NCBI GenBank assembly: GCA_963817335.1
Contig: CAWFNX010000005.1
Coordinates: 1,178,001-1,242,000, forward strand
DNA: 64,000 nucleotides
DNA from: AV40 sp963817335
GTDB taxonomy: Bacteria; Verrucomicrobiota; Verrucomicrobiia; Chthoniobacterales; UBA10450
Direction: 5' to 3'
Under the pieces are notes generated by a model. That model was not told the DNA's origin and searched no databases. It saw only the letters and a list, made by a program, of their open reading frames with translations. Position numbers and translations under genes: made by a program. Positions 23,719 to 32,351 of the stretch are shown in pieces; positions within the stretch are counted from its first letter, which is position 1; each line of letters opens with the position of its first letter.

Positions 23719-25881
23719 ATGATCAACTTGTGCGGTCGTAACCGTCATGGTTTGGCCGTCTCGCGTATGACAAGCTCGAGGAAAAATCTCGGGAGATTTG
23801 GCAGCATCGTTCTGGTCGCGCTTTTGTTAGTCGCAACTCCGAACAAAGCTGCGTTCGGGAGAGGCCCCACACCAACGCCAACCCCAGGCGCCAGTGCAAC
23901 ACCAACTCCTACAACTGCTCCATCGCCGACTCCTACACCGACGTTGACCCCGACCTCAACACCAACACCCACGCCAACGCCGACTCCGTGCGGACGTGGT
24001 GGATGCGGTCCAAGCCCAACTCCAACGCCGATTAGCAGCCCGACTCCCACGCCAACCCCGATCGCCAGTGCAACTCCGACTCCTACAATTGTTCCATCGC
24101 CGACTCCAACACCGACGATGACCCCGACCTCAACTCCGACACCGACACCAACACCAACACCAACGCCGACACCGTGTGGACGTGGTGGATGTGGTCCAAG
24201 CCCGACTCCAACTCCAACGCCAACACCCATCGTTACTCCCACTCCAACTCCGAGTCCTACGCCTACGCCGACGCCAACTGCTACGGCTACGCCAAGTCTA
24301 ACTCCGACACCTACTCCAAGCCCAACTCCGACCGCGACGCCGACTGGCACTCCTGGAGTCACTGCGAATGACGCCGCTCGTTTTCTAACCCAGGCAACGT
24401 TCGGCCCGACCAATCAGTTGATCTCGCAAATTCAGCTGAATGGTTTTGACAGTTTTCTGAACTCGCAATTCTCCCTGCCGGCTACCCTGACCGGACCACG
24501 GGTCGACGCGGCGATCGCTGCGCTGCCCAGCGGGACTGATCCATCAAATCCACTTTTCCAGGAAGCGTGGTGGTACACCGTTGTCAACGCGCCGGATCAA
24601 TTGCGCCAGCGCGTCGCCTTCGTGTTGAGCGAAATCATGGTCATCTCGGCGAACGGCAACAGCATGTTCCAGCATCCGGAGGCGATGGCCACTTATTGGG
24701 ATGTATTAACTCAGGACGCGTTCGGGAATTTTCGCCAGCTGCTGGAGGACGTCACCCTTAATCCTGGGATGGGCGATTTCCTCGACATGGTTCACAACGA
24801 TAAACCGAATCCACAGCTCAACACTGAGCCGAATGAAAACTACGCCCGCGAGATCATGCAGTTGTTCACGATCGGTCTCTACAAGCTGAATCAGGACGGA
24901 TCGCAGCAGCTGGATGGTAACGGCCAACCCATCCCGACCTACGACCAGGATGTGGTGGAAGGTTACGCGCATGTTTTCACCGGCTGGTATTGGTACCAAA
25001 CGGGCACGCCTACCTGGAATTTCGCTCCGCCGGAATATCGCCATCCAATGATCGCGTTTCCGAATCACCACGACACCGGCGCGAAGACCTTGTTGAATGG
25101 CGTGACGTTGCCGGCAGGACAGACCCAAGCTCAGGATTTGCAGAACGGTCTCGATTTAATTTTCAATCATCCCAACGTCGGTCCGTTCATCGCCCAGCGA
25201 CTGATTCAGCGTTTGGTTACGAGCAATCCATCGCCCGGCTACATTTCGCGCGTTGCCGGAGTGTTTGCGAACAATGGCCGGAACGTTCGTGGCGACCTGA
25301 AGGCGGTCATTCAGGCGGTTCTGCTCGATCCAGAGGCGCGCACCCTGACGGGAAGCAATAGTTACGGTCACGAACGCGAGCCGCTTATTCGGTTGGCGAA
25401 TCTTTATCGCGCGTTCTCTGCCTCATCTTCGAGCGGAAAATTTGTCGTAAACAATTCGACGTTCAACTTCGGCCAAGCAGCCCTCTACGCTCCGAGCGTT
25501 TTCAATTTCTTTTCGCCGTTTTATTCGCAATCTGGGCCGATCCAAAATGCGGGACTGGTCGCGCCGGAATTTCAAATCACCACGGACACGACGGTCATCA
25601 CGTCCGCAAACAAAATGCGGAGTGCGGTCTATCAGCAACCAAATCCAAGCAACCCAGACACGATCGTTCTCGATCTTTCCGGCCAATCCCAATTGGCATC
25701 CAATCCGACAGCTTTGGTCGATTCGCTCAATGTCCTGCTGATGAGCGGTCAGATGTCGGCCAACATGCGCTCGATCGTGATTAACGCTGTGACTCAGATT
25801 CCGGCGGCAAACACGCTCGAGCGCGCCCAAACCGCCGTTCACTTGATCGTCACTTCACCGGAGTTCGTCATCGAAAAGTAA
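23719..25881 (+). CDS. Secreted DUF1800 protein with long Pro-Thr-rich linker
   Basis: This 720-residue protein has an N-terminal signal region. Residues 48-214 or so are a low-complexity linker of TPTPTP-type units interrupted twice by a CGRGGCGPSPTPTP block. The rest is a DUF1800 domain beginning DAARFLTQATFGPTNQLISQ and including ENYAREIMQLFTIGLY, GYAHVFTGWYWYQ and a C-terminal VHLIVTSPEFVIEK. DUF1800 proteins are almost always encoded next to a DUF1501 protein, as here (3 bp apart). The pair is widespread in Planctomycetes/Verrucomicrobia and of unknown function. The Pro-Thr linker suggests a surface or periplasm-spanning tether. Confidence 0.88.
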   Translation: MINLCGRNRHGLAVSRMTSSRKNLGRFGSIVLVALLLVATPNKAAFGRGPTPTPTPGASATPTPTTAPSPTPTPTLTPTSTPTPTPTPTPCGRGGCGPSPTPTPISSPTPTPTPIASATPTPTIVPSPTPTPTMTPTSTPTPTPTPTPTPTPCGRGGCGPSPTPTPTPTPIVTPTPTPSPTPTPTPTATATPSLTPTPTPSPTPTATPTGTPGVTANDAARFLTQATFGPTNQLISQIQLNGFDSFLNSQFSLPATLTGPRVDAAIAALPSGTDPSNPLFQEAWWYTVVNAPDQLRQRVAFVLSEIMVISANGNSMFQHPEAMATYWDVLTQDAFGNFRQLLEDVTLNPGMGDFLDMVHNDKPNPQLNTEPNENYAREIMQLFTIGLYKLNQDGSQQLDGNGQPIPTYDQDVVEGYAHVFTGWYWYQTGTPTWNFAPPEYRHPMIAFPNHHDTGAKTLLNGVTLPAGQTQAQDLQNGLDLIFNHPNVGPFIAQRLIQRLVTSNPSPGYISRVAGVFANNGRNVRGDLKAVIQAVLLDPEARTLTGSNSYGHEREPLIRLANLYRAFSASSSSGKFVVNNSTFNFGQAALYAPSVFNFFSPFYSQSGPIQNAGLVAPEFQITTDTTVITSANKMRSAVYQQPNPSNPDTIVLDLSGQSQLASNPTALVDSLNVLLMSGQMSANMRSIVINAVTQIPAANTLERAQTAVHLIVTSPEFVIEK
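23862..24360. repeat. Tandem Pro-Thr-coding repeats
   Basis: The CCAACNCCNACNCC-type hexamer/dodecamer units are repeated many times, with two copies of a longer block (about 23990-24010 and 24175-24200) coding CGRGGCGPSPTPTP. The sequence is prone to slippage and copy-number change. Confidence 0.85.
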
Positions 25882-25883
25882 TC

Positions 25884-27281
25884 ATGGAAATTTCGCGTCG
25901 CCGTTTTATTCGCCAGGCTGCTTGCGCCGCGCTCGGCACCAGTTCGATTGCCTCGACGGTTTGGAATCTACGCGCCATCAACGCCGCCACCGCGCAGGCC
26001 ATCAGCGCAGGTACCACTGAATTTCGCTCACTGGTTTGTCTCTTTCTCTACGGCGGCAACGACGCCAACAACATGATCGTCCCGACTGACAACGCGACTT
26101 ACGGCGTTTACGCCAACGCGCGAGGTCCGATCGCGCTGGCGCAGAGCTCGCTCTTGCCTCTCAATTTGATCACGCCCGATCCACAGGGGCGCACTTTCGG
26201 TCTCCATCCGAACATGCCCGAGTTGCAGTCGCTCTTTAATAATGATCGCAAGCTGGCGATCATGGCGAATGTCGGAACTTTGGTCGAACCGACGACCGCC
26301 GCGATGTTTTTGAACGGGACGGCGAAACTTCCGACGCAATTGTTTTCGCATGCCGACCAACAGGTCGAATGGCAAACCGGCTGGGCCGACGGGCCGCGAA
26401 CCAGCGGCTGGGGCGGGCGGCTCGCCGACTTGCTGACGTCGTTCAACAACGCCGACACGATTTCAATGTCGATCTCCCTTAACGGGTCGAACACCTTTCA
26501 AGTCGGCAATCAGGTCAACGAATATCAAGTTTCAACGCAGGGTCCGATTGGTCTCAGTGGGTTCGGAGGAAAGGATGGAGGGATCCGTTATCAGGCGGTG
26601 CAAGATTTATTGAACTTGCCTGAGCAAAATCTTTTCGAGGCGGAATTCGCCAAAATCACCAACCGGGCGATTACAAACAACGCGCTTCTGACCGGCGCAC
26701 TTACGGGAGTCACGTTAACCACACCGTTCCCGGCGAATTCCGATCTGAGCGATCAATTGAAAATGATCGCTCAGATCATTGCCGTCCGCGACGCGCTCGG
26801 AATGCGCCGACAGATTTATTTCTGCTCCGTCACAGGCTACGACACCCACAGCAACGAGCTAACGACTCAAAACAATTTGCTCACTGAGCTGAGTCAATGC
26901 ATGAACGCTTTCTATCAGGCGACCAAAGAGCTCGGCATCTCCGATCGGGTAACGCTTTTCACCGCGTCCGATTTTAGCAGAACGTTCCAGTCCAACGGCG
27001 GTGGCTCCGATCACGCCTGGGGAAGTCACGCTTTGGTTCTTGGAGATTCAGTCAAAGGCGGCGACATCTACGGCTCTTATCCCACGATTGCCATCGGCGG
27101 ACCTGACGATGTCGGCGAGGGTCGCTGGGTTCCATCGACTTCGGTAGACGAATATTCCGCCACCCTCGCCAAATGGTACGGCGTTTCAAGTCCGACAGAC
27201 CTCGCGTCGGTTCTGCCAAACATCGGTCGTTTCGCGAATCCGGACATCGGCTTCATGAATCAGCTCCCACCGCCGGGTTGA
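25884..27281 (+). CDS. DUF1501 family protein with Tat signal
   Basis: DUF1501 proteins resemble sulfatase/alkaline-phosphatase-fold enzymes and are partners of DUF1800 proteins. The 465-residue protein has a twin-arginine signal SRRRFIRQAACAALGTSSIA, then LVCLFLYGGNDANNMIVP, a conserved QVEWQTGWADG box, VTGYDTHSNELTTQNNLL and the C-terminal GGGSDHAWGSHALVLGDSVK and GGDIYGSYP motifs of the family. It follows DUF1800 after 3 bp, so the two are co-transcribed. Tat export implies folding with a cofactor in the cytoplasm. Confidence 0.92.
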   Translation: MEISRRRFIRQAACAALGTSSIASTVWNLRAINAATAQAISAGTTEFRSLVCLFLYGGNDANNMIVPTDNATYGVYANARGPIALAQSSLLPLNLITPDPQGRTFGLHPNMPELQSLFNNDRKLAIMANVGTLVEPTTAAMFLNGTAKLPTQLFSHADQQVEWQTGWADGPRTSGWGGRLADLLTSFNNADTISMSISLNGSNTFQVGNQVNEYQVSTQGPIGLSGFGGKDGGIRYQAVQDLLNLPEQNLFEAEFAKITNRAITNNALLTGALTGVTLTTPFPANSDLSDQLKMIAQIIAVRDALGMRRQIYFCSVTGYDTHSNELTTQNNLLTELSQCMNAFYQATKELGISDRVTLFTASDFSRTFQSNGGGSDHAWGSHALVLGDSVKGGDIYGSYPTIAIGGPDDVGEGRWVPSTSVDEYSATLAKWYGVSSPTDLASVLPNIGRFANPDIGFMNQLPPPG

Positions 27282-27287
27282 TGTTTT

Positions 27288-27339
27288 TGTAGAGGCGGCT
27301 GTCCTCAGCCGCAATGCGCGTGACACACCCGCCTCTACA
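27288..27339. repeat. GTAG...CTAC palindromic element between DUF1501 and the convergent OCD gene
   Basis: The ends TGTAGAGGCGG and CCGCCTCTACA pair, with the inner hairpin GCGGCTGTCCTCAGCCGC. The TAG stop of the following minus-strand gene (27335-27337) is supplied by the element. Confidence 0.85.
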
Positions 27340-28297
27340 CTGTCGCGGCGCGGTAGACCAGCAACCCAGCGGTGATGTCTTCGACCGCCATGCCTAACGA
27401 CTTGAAGATCGTCGTTTGATTAGCGTAGTTGCCTGCCACGCCGGAGCCGGGCGAAGGCGGGTCGATCTTTCCGGCGAAAGCTTCACCAAGCTCGGCGTAG
27501 ATCTTCGCGCCGGAAAGAATCACGTCCCCGGATTCCTTCATGGCCGCTTCGTGCGAATCGACGAAAACCACATTGCGCATCGCGTCATCGTCGAGCTCGC
27601 GCCAATCCGGCCGGCATGCGCCGATCGCGTTGACGTGACTTCCGGGCTTCAGCCAGGCTCCTTTTAACACCGGCGTTTTGGAACTGGTCACGGTCACGAC
27701 AACATCGGCGCCGCGGACCGCTTCTTCCGCCGACGCTTGGCACGCCGTAACTACGCGAAGGCGGCTAACTTTTGCCCCAATCTCGTTCGCGAATTCTTCT
27801 GTGTGCGCTTTGGTCTGGCTCCAAACCCGGATCTCTTCGAAACTCCTGACGAGTCGCAGCGCTTCAACGTGACTGCGCGCCTGCACGCCGCTGCCAAGGA
27901 TTGCGAGCACCTTGGCATCCTTTAGCGCCAGCAGCTTTGTGGCGGCCGCTGAAACGGCCGCGGTCCGCATCTCGGTAATTAATCTCCCGTCCATCACCGC
28001 CAGCGGCGCGCCGGTTTGCGGATCGTTCAGAACGATCAGCGCCATGTGGGTTGGAATTCCCTTCTCGGCGTTTGGCGGATAGAACGTAACAATCTTTTGG
28101 CCGAGTCCGTCCGGGGTCAGGGCCGGCATAATTCCATAAAAGCCTCCGGGCGGAACGACTGGGATTACCTGGCGGACCGGCTGGGCCACTTTCCCGGCTG
28201 AGAAATCGATCAACGCTCTTTCCATCGCAGGGATCAAATCCTCCATCCGCAGGTGCTTCCGGACCTGTTTTTCGTCTAGGAAAATCGGGGCTTTCAT
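27335..28297 (-). CDS. Ornithine cyclodeaminase/mu-crystallin family enzyme
   Basis: This NAD(P)-binding family includes ornithine cyclodeaminases, alanine dehydrogenases and ketimine reductases. The 320-residue protein has the N-terminal AMERALIDFSAGKVAQPVR, the MDGRLITEMRTAAVSAAATK box, the Rossmann motif ILGSGVQARSHVEAL and the conserved GSHVNAIGACRPDWRELDD stretch. The stop is part of a palindromic element. The substrate cannot be assigned from these motifs. Confidence 0.9.
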   Translation of the reverse strand: MKAPIFLDEKQVRKHLRMEDLIPAMERALIDFSAGKVAQPVRQVIPVVPPGGFYGIMPALTPDGLGQKIVTFYPPNAEKGIPTHMALIVLNDPQTGAPLAVMDGRLITEMRTAAVSAAATKLLALKDAKVLAILGSGVQARSHVEALRLVRSFEEIRVWSQTKAHTEEFANEIGAKVSRLRVVTACQASAEEAVRGADVVVTVTSSKTPVLKGAWLKPGSHVNAIGACRPDWRELDDDAMRNVVFVDSHEAAMKESGDVILSGAKIYAELGEAFAGKIDPPSPGSGVAGNYANQTTIFKSLGMAVEDITAGLLVYRAATV

Positions 28298-28389
28298 CAG
28301 AAAGGCAGAATTTGTTAAGATTTTGAGCCCAAAGCGGTGCGGGGAACAAGATTAGCTTTACCGGCAGCTATCTTTCGAGGAGTCTCTTT

Positions 28390-28800
28390 ATGAATATGTT
28401 TTCAACTCGCAAAACTGAACCCCTGGCTTCCACGCCGCCGTCTACCCCGGCCCCGTCAAATGGAGCGCCGGTTACGTCAAGATCAGGCGGCCTGCTTTCG
28501 CGAGGCGTTTCGATCAAAGGAACGGTAAAGTTTCGCGACGAATTATTGATCGACGGTGAAGTGGAAGGCACGATTGATTCCACCGGTTCGCTGACCGTCG
28601 GCGAGCACGCGTCGATTAAGGGCGAGATCCGATCGAAATCAGTCAAGGTCCGCGGAACGGTGGAAGGCGATATTTTCGCGTCCGAGCGTTGCGAACTTCA
28701 AGCTGGCTGTACCTTGCAAGGCGACATCGAAGCGCCACGCCTGGTGGTCGACGAGAACGCCACCTTTCTCGGTAGCGCGAAGGTGACGCCCAAAAGCTGA
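28390..28800 (+). CDS. Bactofilin
   Basis: Bactofilins polymerise into filaments that scaffold cell shape and other functions. The 136-residue protein has a disordered Pro/Ser-rich start (residues 1-35), then the beta-helix core beginning GVSIKGTVKFRDELLIDGEVEGT, with regular repeats (VGEHASIKGEI, VRGTVEGDI, CTLQGDIEAPRLVVDE), and a short tail. It is preceded by an AGGAG ribosome site about 10 bp upstream. It is inferred to act on the cytosolic face of the inner membrane. Confidence 0.9.
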   Translation: MNMFSTRKTEPLASTPPSTPAPSNGAPVTSRSGGLLSRGVSIKGTVKFRDELLIDGEVEGTIDSTGSLTVGEHASIKGEIRSKSVKVRGTVEGDIFASERCELQAGCTLQGDIEAPRLVVDENATFLGSAKVTPKS

Positions 28801-28815
28801 GAAAACGTCACTTTC

Positions 28816-28875
28816 GTGACAGGATTAACAGGATTCTTTGATTTCTGAATCCTTTAACTCGCGTAAATCCTGTCT
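28816..28875. repeat. ACAGGATTAACAGGATT-type inverted repeat
   Basis: The stretch GACAGGATTAACAGGATT is mirrored by GTAAATCCTGTC at the other end. A related fragment occurs near 30680-30700. It is a common intergenic repeat style of unknown role. Confidence 0.55.
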
Positions 28876-29080
28876 AGTCTCCGCCTACTAGTTCGTCGCG
28901 CAGTTTTCGCTTCAATTCCTGCCGCGCGGCTTTTTTGATCGCACGCCGTTCGTCCGCCACGGCTTGTTTTTCGCGTTGTCGATCTTTGCGGGTCCGATGA
29001 TCGGCCTCGGCCGGCAAATGCGAAATCTTCGGCCGTTTGGTTCCGACCCGGCGTTCATTTCGCTTCGCGTACGGCTCCAT
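28874..29080 (-). CDS. Small highly basic protein
   Basis: The 68-residue protein is rich in Arg, Lys and Glu (for example KDRQREKQAVADERRAIKKA) and is probably largely helical, consistent with nucleic-acid binding. An AAGGAGTTACG ribosome site precedes the ATG well, which supports it being real. I recognise no family. Confidence 0.6.
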   Translation of the reverse strand: MEPYAKRNERRVGTKRPKISHLPAEADHRTRKDRQREKQAVADERRAIKKAARQELKRKLRDELVGGD

Positions 29081-29085
29081 CGTAA

Positions 29086-29119
29086 CTCCTTCTCTTACTC
29101 TTTCTCTTTCTCATGCTCT
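29086..29119. repeat. CTCTT-type pyrimidine-rich repeat, single arm
   Basis: This run of CTTCTCTTACTCTTTCTC type matches the left arm of the inverted repeat at 662-738. It includes the ribosome-site region of the preceding minus-strand gene. Confidence 0.5.
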
Positions 29120-29184
29120 AGGCTTGAACAAATAATTCGGCAAGCGGATGCCTCGTCCTACATTAGTTCTCAACTCAGCCATTT

Positions 29185-30399
29185 ATGTCACTTGATCTGG
29201 ATCAAATTCGCGCAGCGCATGATCGGATCCGGCCACACATTCATCGCACGCCGGTTTTAACGAGTTCGCGTTTGGACGACGCGAGCGGGGCGAAATTATT
29301 CTTTAAGTGCGAGAATCTTCAGAAGATTGGAGCGTTCAAGGCGCGCGGCGCCACTAATGCTGTCTTCTCGCTTGATGACGAGACTGCGAAGCGCGGAGTA
29401 GCGACGCATTCGTCGGGCAATCACGGAACGGCGCTGGCGCGCGCGGCAAAACTTCGCGGCATTCCGGCGCATATCGTTATGCCCACCAATTCTGCGAAAG
29501 TGAAAGTGCGCGCGGTCGAAAGCTTCGGCGCCCACGTTGTTTTCTGCGAAGCCAATGATCTTGCGCGCGAAGCCGCCTGTACCGACGTGATTGCCAAGAC
29601 CAACGCGACGCTGATTCATTCGTTCGAAAACGAGAACGTCATGGCCGGGCAGGGGACGGCTGCGCTCGAATTCGTCGAGGACGCGGACCTCGATGTGGTC
29701 ATGTGTCCGGTGGGTGGCGGAGGTTTGCTTTCCGGCACTGCGGTCGCCGCAAAATCAATGCGCCCGAAAATTAAAGTGATTGCCACCGAACCCGCGAATG
29801 CCGACGACACCGCGCAATCGTTTCGTGCCGGAAAGCGGCTGGTCACGGAAAAGAAATTCACAATCGCCGACGGACTGCGCACGAACGTCGGCGAGCAAAC
29901 ATTCCCGATCATTCAACGCTACGTCGACGATGTGGTTACCGTCACCGAAGATGCCATCATCTCCGCGATGCGGACGATTTGGGAAACGATGAAGATCATT
30001 ATCGAGCCATCAGCAGCCGTTCCTTTTGCCGCGATCGCCGAGCATAAGATCGATCTCGCCGGCAAGCGGGTCGGAATAATCCTGACCGGCGGCAACGTCG
30101 ATCTCGACGCATTGCCGTGGAAAACTGTAGGAGACGACGTTGTCGTCTCAGGGAAGCAAACTGCTTCCCCTACAGCCCGCTTCTTACTTCAGCGTAATTT
30201 CGCGCATCGTTTTGGTGCCGAGAATCTCCCGAATATCGAGGCGTTTGACCGCCATATCTTTTCGTTGGTCTTCCGATCCCATCGCTTTGGTAATCAACGG
30301 GTCCATTTTGTCGCGGAGACCGTCGAATGCGGCCATGTTCGGATATTCCACCAGGATGAGAATGTTGAAGTCGTGCGCGTCCGATGCTTCGCCGTCTAG
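29185..30399 (+). CDS. Threonine/serine dehydratase family with a repeat-driven antisense C-terminal extension
   Basis: This PLP enzyme family includes threonine ammonia-lyase and serine racemase. The Schiff-base motif KCENLQKIGAFKARGATNA is present near residue 45. HSSGNHGTALARAAKLRG, the CPVGGGGLLSGTAVA phosphate-binding loop and the C-terminal ILTGGNVDLDALPW complete a normal catalytic domain of about 312 residues. The frame then runs on through a palindromic element (30125-30175) and antisense to the next gene, adding about 92 residues unlike any family member. I judge the extension to be a read-through caused by loss of the usual stop. Confidence 0.88.
   Translation: MSLDLDQIRAAHDRIRPHIHRTPVLTSSRLDDASGAKLFFKCENLQKIGAFKARGATNAVFSLDDETAKRGVATHSSGNHGTALARAAKLRGIPAHIVMPTNSAKVKVRAVESFGAHVVFCEANDLAREAACTDVIAKTNATLIHSFENENVMAGQGTAALEFVEDADLDVVMCPVGGGGLLSGTAVAAKSMRPKIKVIATEPANADDTAQSFRAGKRLVTEKKFTIADGLRTNVGEQTFPIIQRYVDDVVTVTEDAIISAMRTIWETMKIIIEPSAAVPFAAIAEHKIDLAGKRVGIILTGGNVDLDALPWKTVGDDVVVSGKQTASPTARFLLQRNFAHRFGAENLPNIEAFDRHIFSLVFRSHRFGNQRVHFVAETVECGHVRIFHQDENVEVVRVRCFAV
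30125..30175. repeat. Palindromic element at the 3' end of the threonine dehydratase gene
   Basis: The ends CTGTAG and CTACAG pair, with inner hairpins GAGACGACGTTGTCGTCTC and GGGAAGCAAACTGCTTCCC. It is read as DDVVVSGKQTASPTA in the dehydratase frame, since its TAG is out of frame. It lies 8 bp from the stop of the convergent gene. Confidence 0.8.
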
Positions 30400-30651
30400 A
30401 ATTTTGTAATCCAGGATGATTTTTTGCTTCTTCGCTTCGTCGTAAACGGGTTTCACCGTGCCAGTGATCTGTTTGAAGTATTCATCCCCGAGTCCTGACT
30501 TGGTTTTGATCATCGATAAGGCCCAAACGGGACCTTCGTTATAAGGCGCGGTGCTTCCGCCGGTGGTCTTGGTTGCCGGTGAACTCTGGGCAAGACAAAC
30601 TCCTGCGAGACTGCAAGTTAGTGCGACAATTGTGAGAGTGCGTATCTTCAT
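30184..30651 (-). CDS. Secreted protein of unknown function, possible dimeric alpha+beta fold
   Basis: The 155-residue protein has a signal peptide (residues 1-21). The mature part begins with a Thr/Ser-rich segment and contains VWALSMIKTKSGLGDEYFKQ and FNILILVEYPNMAAFDGLRDKMDPL, a pattern seen in ferredoxin-like dimeric ABM/NIPSNAP-type domains. The match is not strong enough to name a family. The frame is open further upstream, but the ATG at 30649-30651 directly precedes the signal peptide. Confidence 0.7.
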   Translation of the reverse strand: MKIRTLTIVALTCSLAGVCLAQSSPATKTTGGSTAPYNEGPVWALSMIKTKSGLGDEYFKQITGTVKPVYDEAKKQKIILDYKILDGEASDAHDFNILILVEYPNMAAFDGLRDKMDPLITKAMGSEDQRKDMAVKRLDIREILGTKTMREITLK

Positions 30652-30721
30652 GGTGGCGGAGCTTGAAGGATGGTCGACAAGATGAACAGGATTTAATTCA
30701 GTCTTTGCCCGATAAAACCTT

Positions 30722-31750
30722 ATGAAGAATAAATCTCTCTTTGGCGTTGCATTCATCGCCATTAATTGCGGGTTAAGCGCTGGCTTCGCGCAAACAAACC
30801 CCGCGACGATGAAAGCTGTCGTCGCCCACGAATATGGCGGGCCGGACGTTTTGAAGTATGAAGACGCGCCCCGTCCGGAACCGAAGGCAGATCAGATCCT
30901 GGTTCGCGTTATCGCGGCCGGCGTCAATCCGGTCGACGGAATGATTCGTTCCGGGATGTTCTCCAAAAGTCACAAGCTGGAATCTCCGCTGGTTCCCGGG
31001 GGCGACATTGCCGGAATCGTTGAAGCAACCGGGAGTAAGATCACCAAGTTTAAGAAGGGCGATGCGATCTACGCCTATCTCAGCCTAAGAAATAATGGCG
31101 GCTACGCAGAGTACGCGGTTGCGAACGAAAAAGAAGTGGCCCTAAAACCAAAATCGATCTCTTTCGTTGAGGCGGCAGCGGTCCCGATCGTCGCTCTTAC
31201 CGCGTGGCAGGCGTTGATCGACAGCGCGAAGCTTGGCGCCGGGCAAAGCGTGTTGATCCAGGGTGGGTCAGGCGGGGTTGGAACGTTCGCCATTCAAATC
31301 GCCAAGGCGCGAGGCGCAAAAGTGTTCGCCACCGCATCGACGGCAAACCAGGCTTTTCTCAAGGAGCTCGGCGCCGATGTGCCCATCGATTACACCAAGC
31401 AGAAATTCGAGGACATCGCCAAGGATGTCGATGTCGTGTTGGAGTCGGTCGGAGGAGATACCCTGGCCCGCTCTTACGGCGTTTTGAAAAAAGGCGGATT
31501 CATCGCGACTCTTGTTTCGGATGTGGATAAGACTGAACTCGACAAGCGTGGAATCCGCGGCGAATCGATTTCAGTGAAGCCAAATTCGGAAGAGTTGGCC
31601 GAAATCGGAAAACTAATCGACGCAAAGAAGATCAAAGTAATCGTCTCGCAAACATTGCCGCTCGCCGACGCCGTCAAGGCGCAAGAACAGGCCGCAACCG
31701 GACATACTCGCGGCAAGATCGTTTTGAAAGTCGCGGACGAACCCAAGTAA
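30722..31750 (+). CDS. Zinc-free quinone oxidoreductase-like MDR protein with N-terminal signal peptide
   Basis: The 342-residue protein is a medium-chain reductase: MKAVVAHEYGGPDVLKYED, GVNPVDGMIRSGMF, the nucleotide-binding IQGGSGGVGTFAIQIAKARG and a C-terminal GKIVLKVAD. It lacks the structural-zinc cysteines of alcohol dehydrogenases. Unusually, about 25 residues before the normal start form a signal-peptide-like segment (GVAFIAINCGLSAGFAQ). The usual start would be the internal Met of MKAVVAHEY. If exported, it would have to fold with or without NADPH in the periplasm. Substrate unknown. Confidence 0.88.
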   Translation: MKNKSLFGVAFIAINCGLSAGFAQTNPATMKAVVAHEYGGPDVLKYEDAPRPEPKADQILVRVIAAGVNPVDGMIRSGMFSKSHKLESPLVPGGDIAGIVEATGSKITKFKKGDAIYAYLSLRNNGGYAEYAVANEKEVALKPKSISFVEAAAVPIVALTAWQALIDSAKLGAGQSVLIQGGSGGVGTFAIQIAKARGAKVFATASTANQAFLKELGADVPIDYTKQKFEDIAKDVDVVLESVGGDTLARSYGVLKKGGFIATLVSDVDKTELDKRGIRGESISVKPNSEELAEIGKLIDAKKIKVIVSQTLPLADAVKAQEQAATGHTRGKIVLKVADEPK

Positions 31751-31784
31751 TAACAGAGGTCACAAGTCACAAGTCAGAAAAGCA

Positions 31785-32294
31785 ATGAACTGGGAAGCGA
31801 TCAACGCAATCGCGCAGCTGGTCAGCTCGTCTGCCGTCGTGGCCTCCCTTTGGTATCTCGCGGTTCAGGTGCATCGCAGCACGCGGATCGCGCGGCTGTC
31901 GGCGCAGGACGCCGCCACCACCGCGTTGCGTGATGTGACCCGCCCGTTTGCCGAGGATGCGGAGAACAACCGAATTTGGATGACCGGTCTGGAAAATCTC
32001 GACGCCCTCTCCACCGAAGATAAAGCGCGCTTCTTTCACTTCGCTTTCCAGTTTCTCAAGGCGATGGAGACGATTCATTTCCACTACATTTACGGCCTAA
32101 TGGATGAATCGATCTGGCGCGGCTGGGCCAATCTTTACGAGCATTATCTCGCGACTCCTGGTTTGGGATTCTATTGGAGCATCCGGCACAATCTTTTTTC
32201 GGAGCGGTTCCAGGAGTTCGTGGCTGACTTCCGTCCGCCGGAGCAACGCCTGACCGTTGCCAATGTCCTTGGTCACGAAAAGATCGACAAATAG
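31785..32294 (+). CDS. Small membrane-anchored protein, paralogue A
   Basis: The 169-residue protein starts with an INAIAQLVSSSAVVASLWYLAVQVHRST helix, a single N-terminal membrane segment, followed by a mainly helical soluble part with ENLDALSTEDKARFFHFAFQFLKA. The same plan (an N-terminal AQIxxAxxVVxSLxYVGxQI helix, LDxxEKxxF and a late WxxW-like stretch) appears in the two genes at 51968-52474 and 52480-52953. Function unknown. Confidence 0.75.
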   Translation: MNWEAINAIAQLVSSSAVVASLWYLAVQVHRSTRIARLSAQDAATTALRDVTRPFAEDAENNRIWMTGLENLDALSTEDKARFFHFAFQFLKAMETIHFHYIYGLMDESIWRGWANLYEHYLATPGLGFYWSIRHNLFSERFQEFVADFRPPEQRLTVANVLGHEKIDK

Positions 32295-32351
32295 CAGCGC
32301 CCAGACCAGCGCCTTCGTTACCACCGCTGCTTCTGTACAAAGTAGCGTGCG

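Noticed and set aside
23862..24360. CRISPR-like tandem repeat
   Set aside because: The repeats are short codon-scale units within one open frame (Pro-Thr linker), with no unique spacers.
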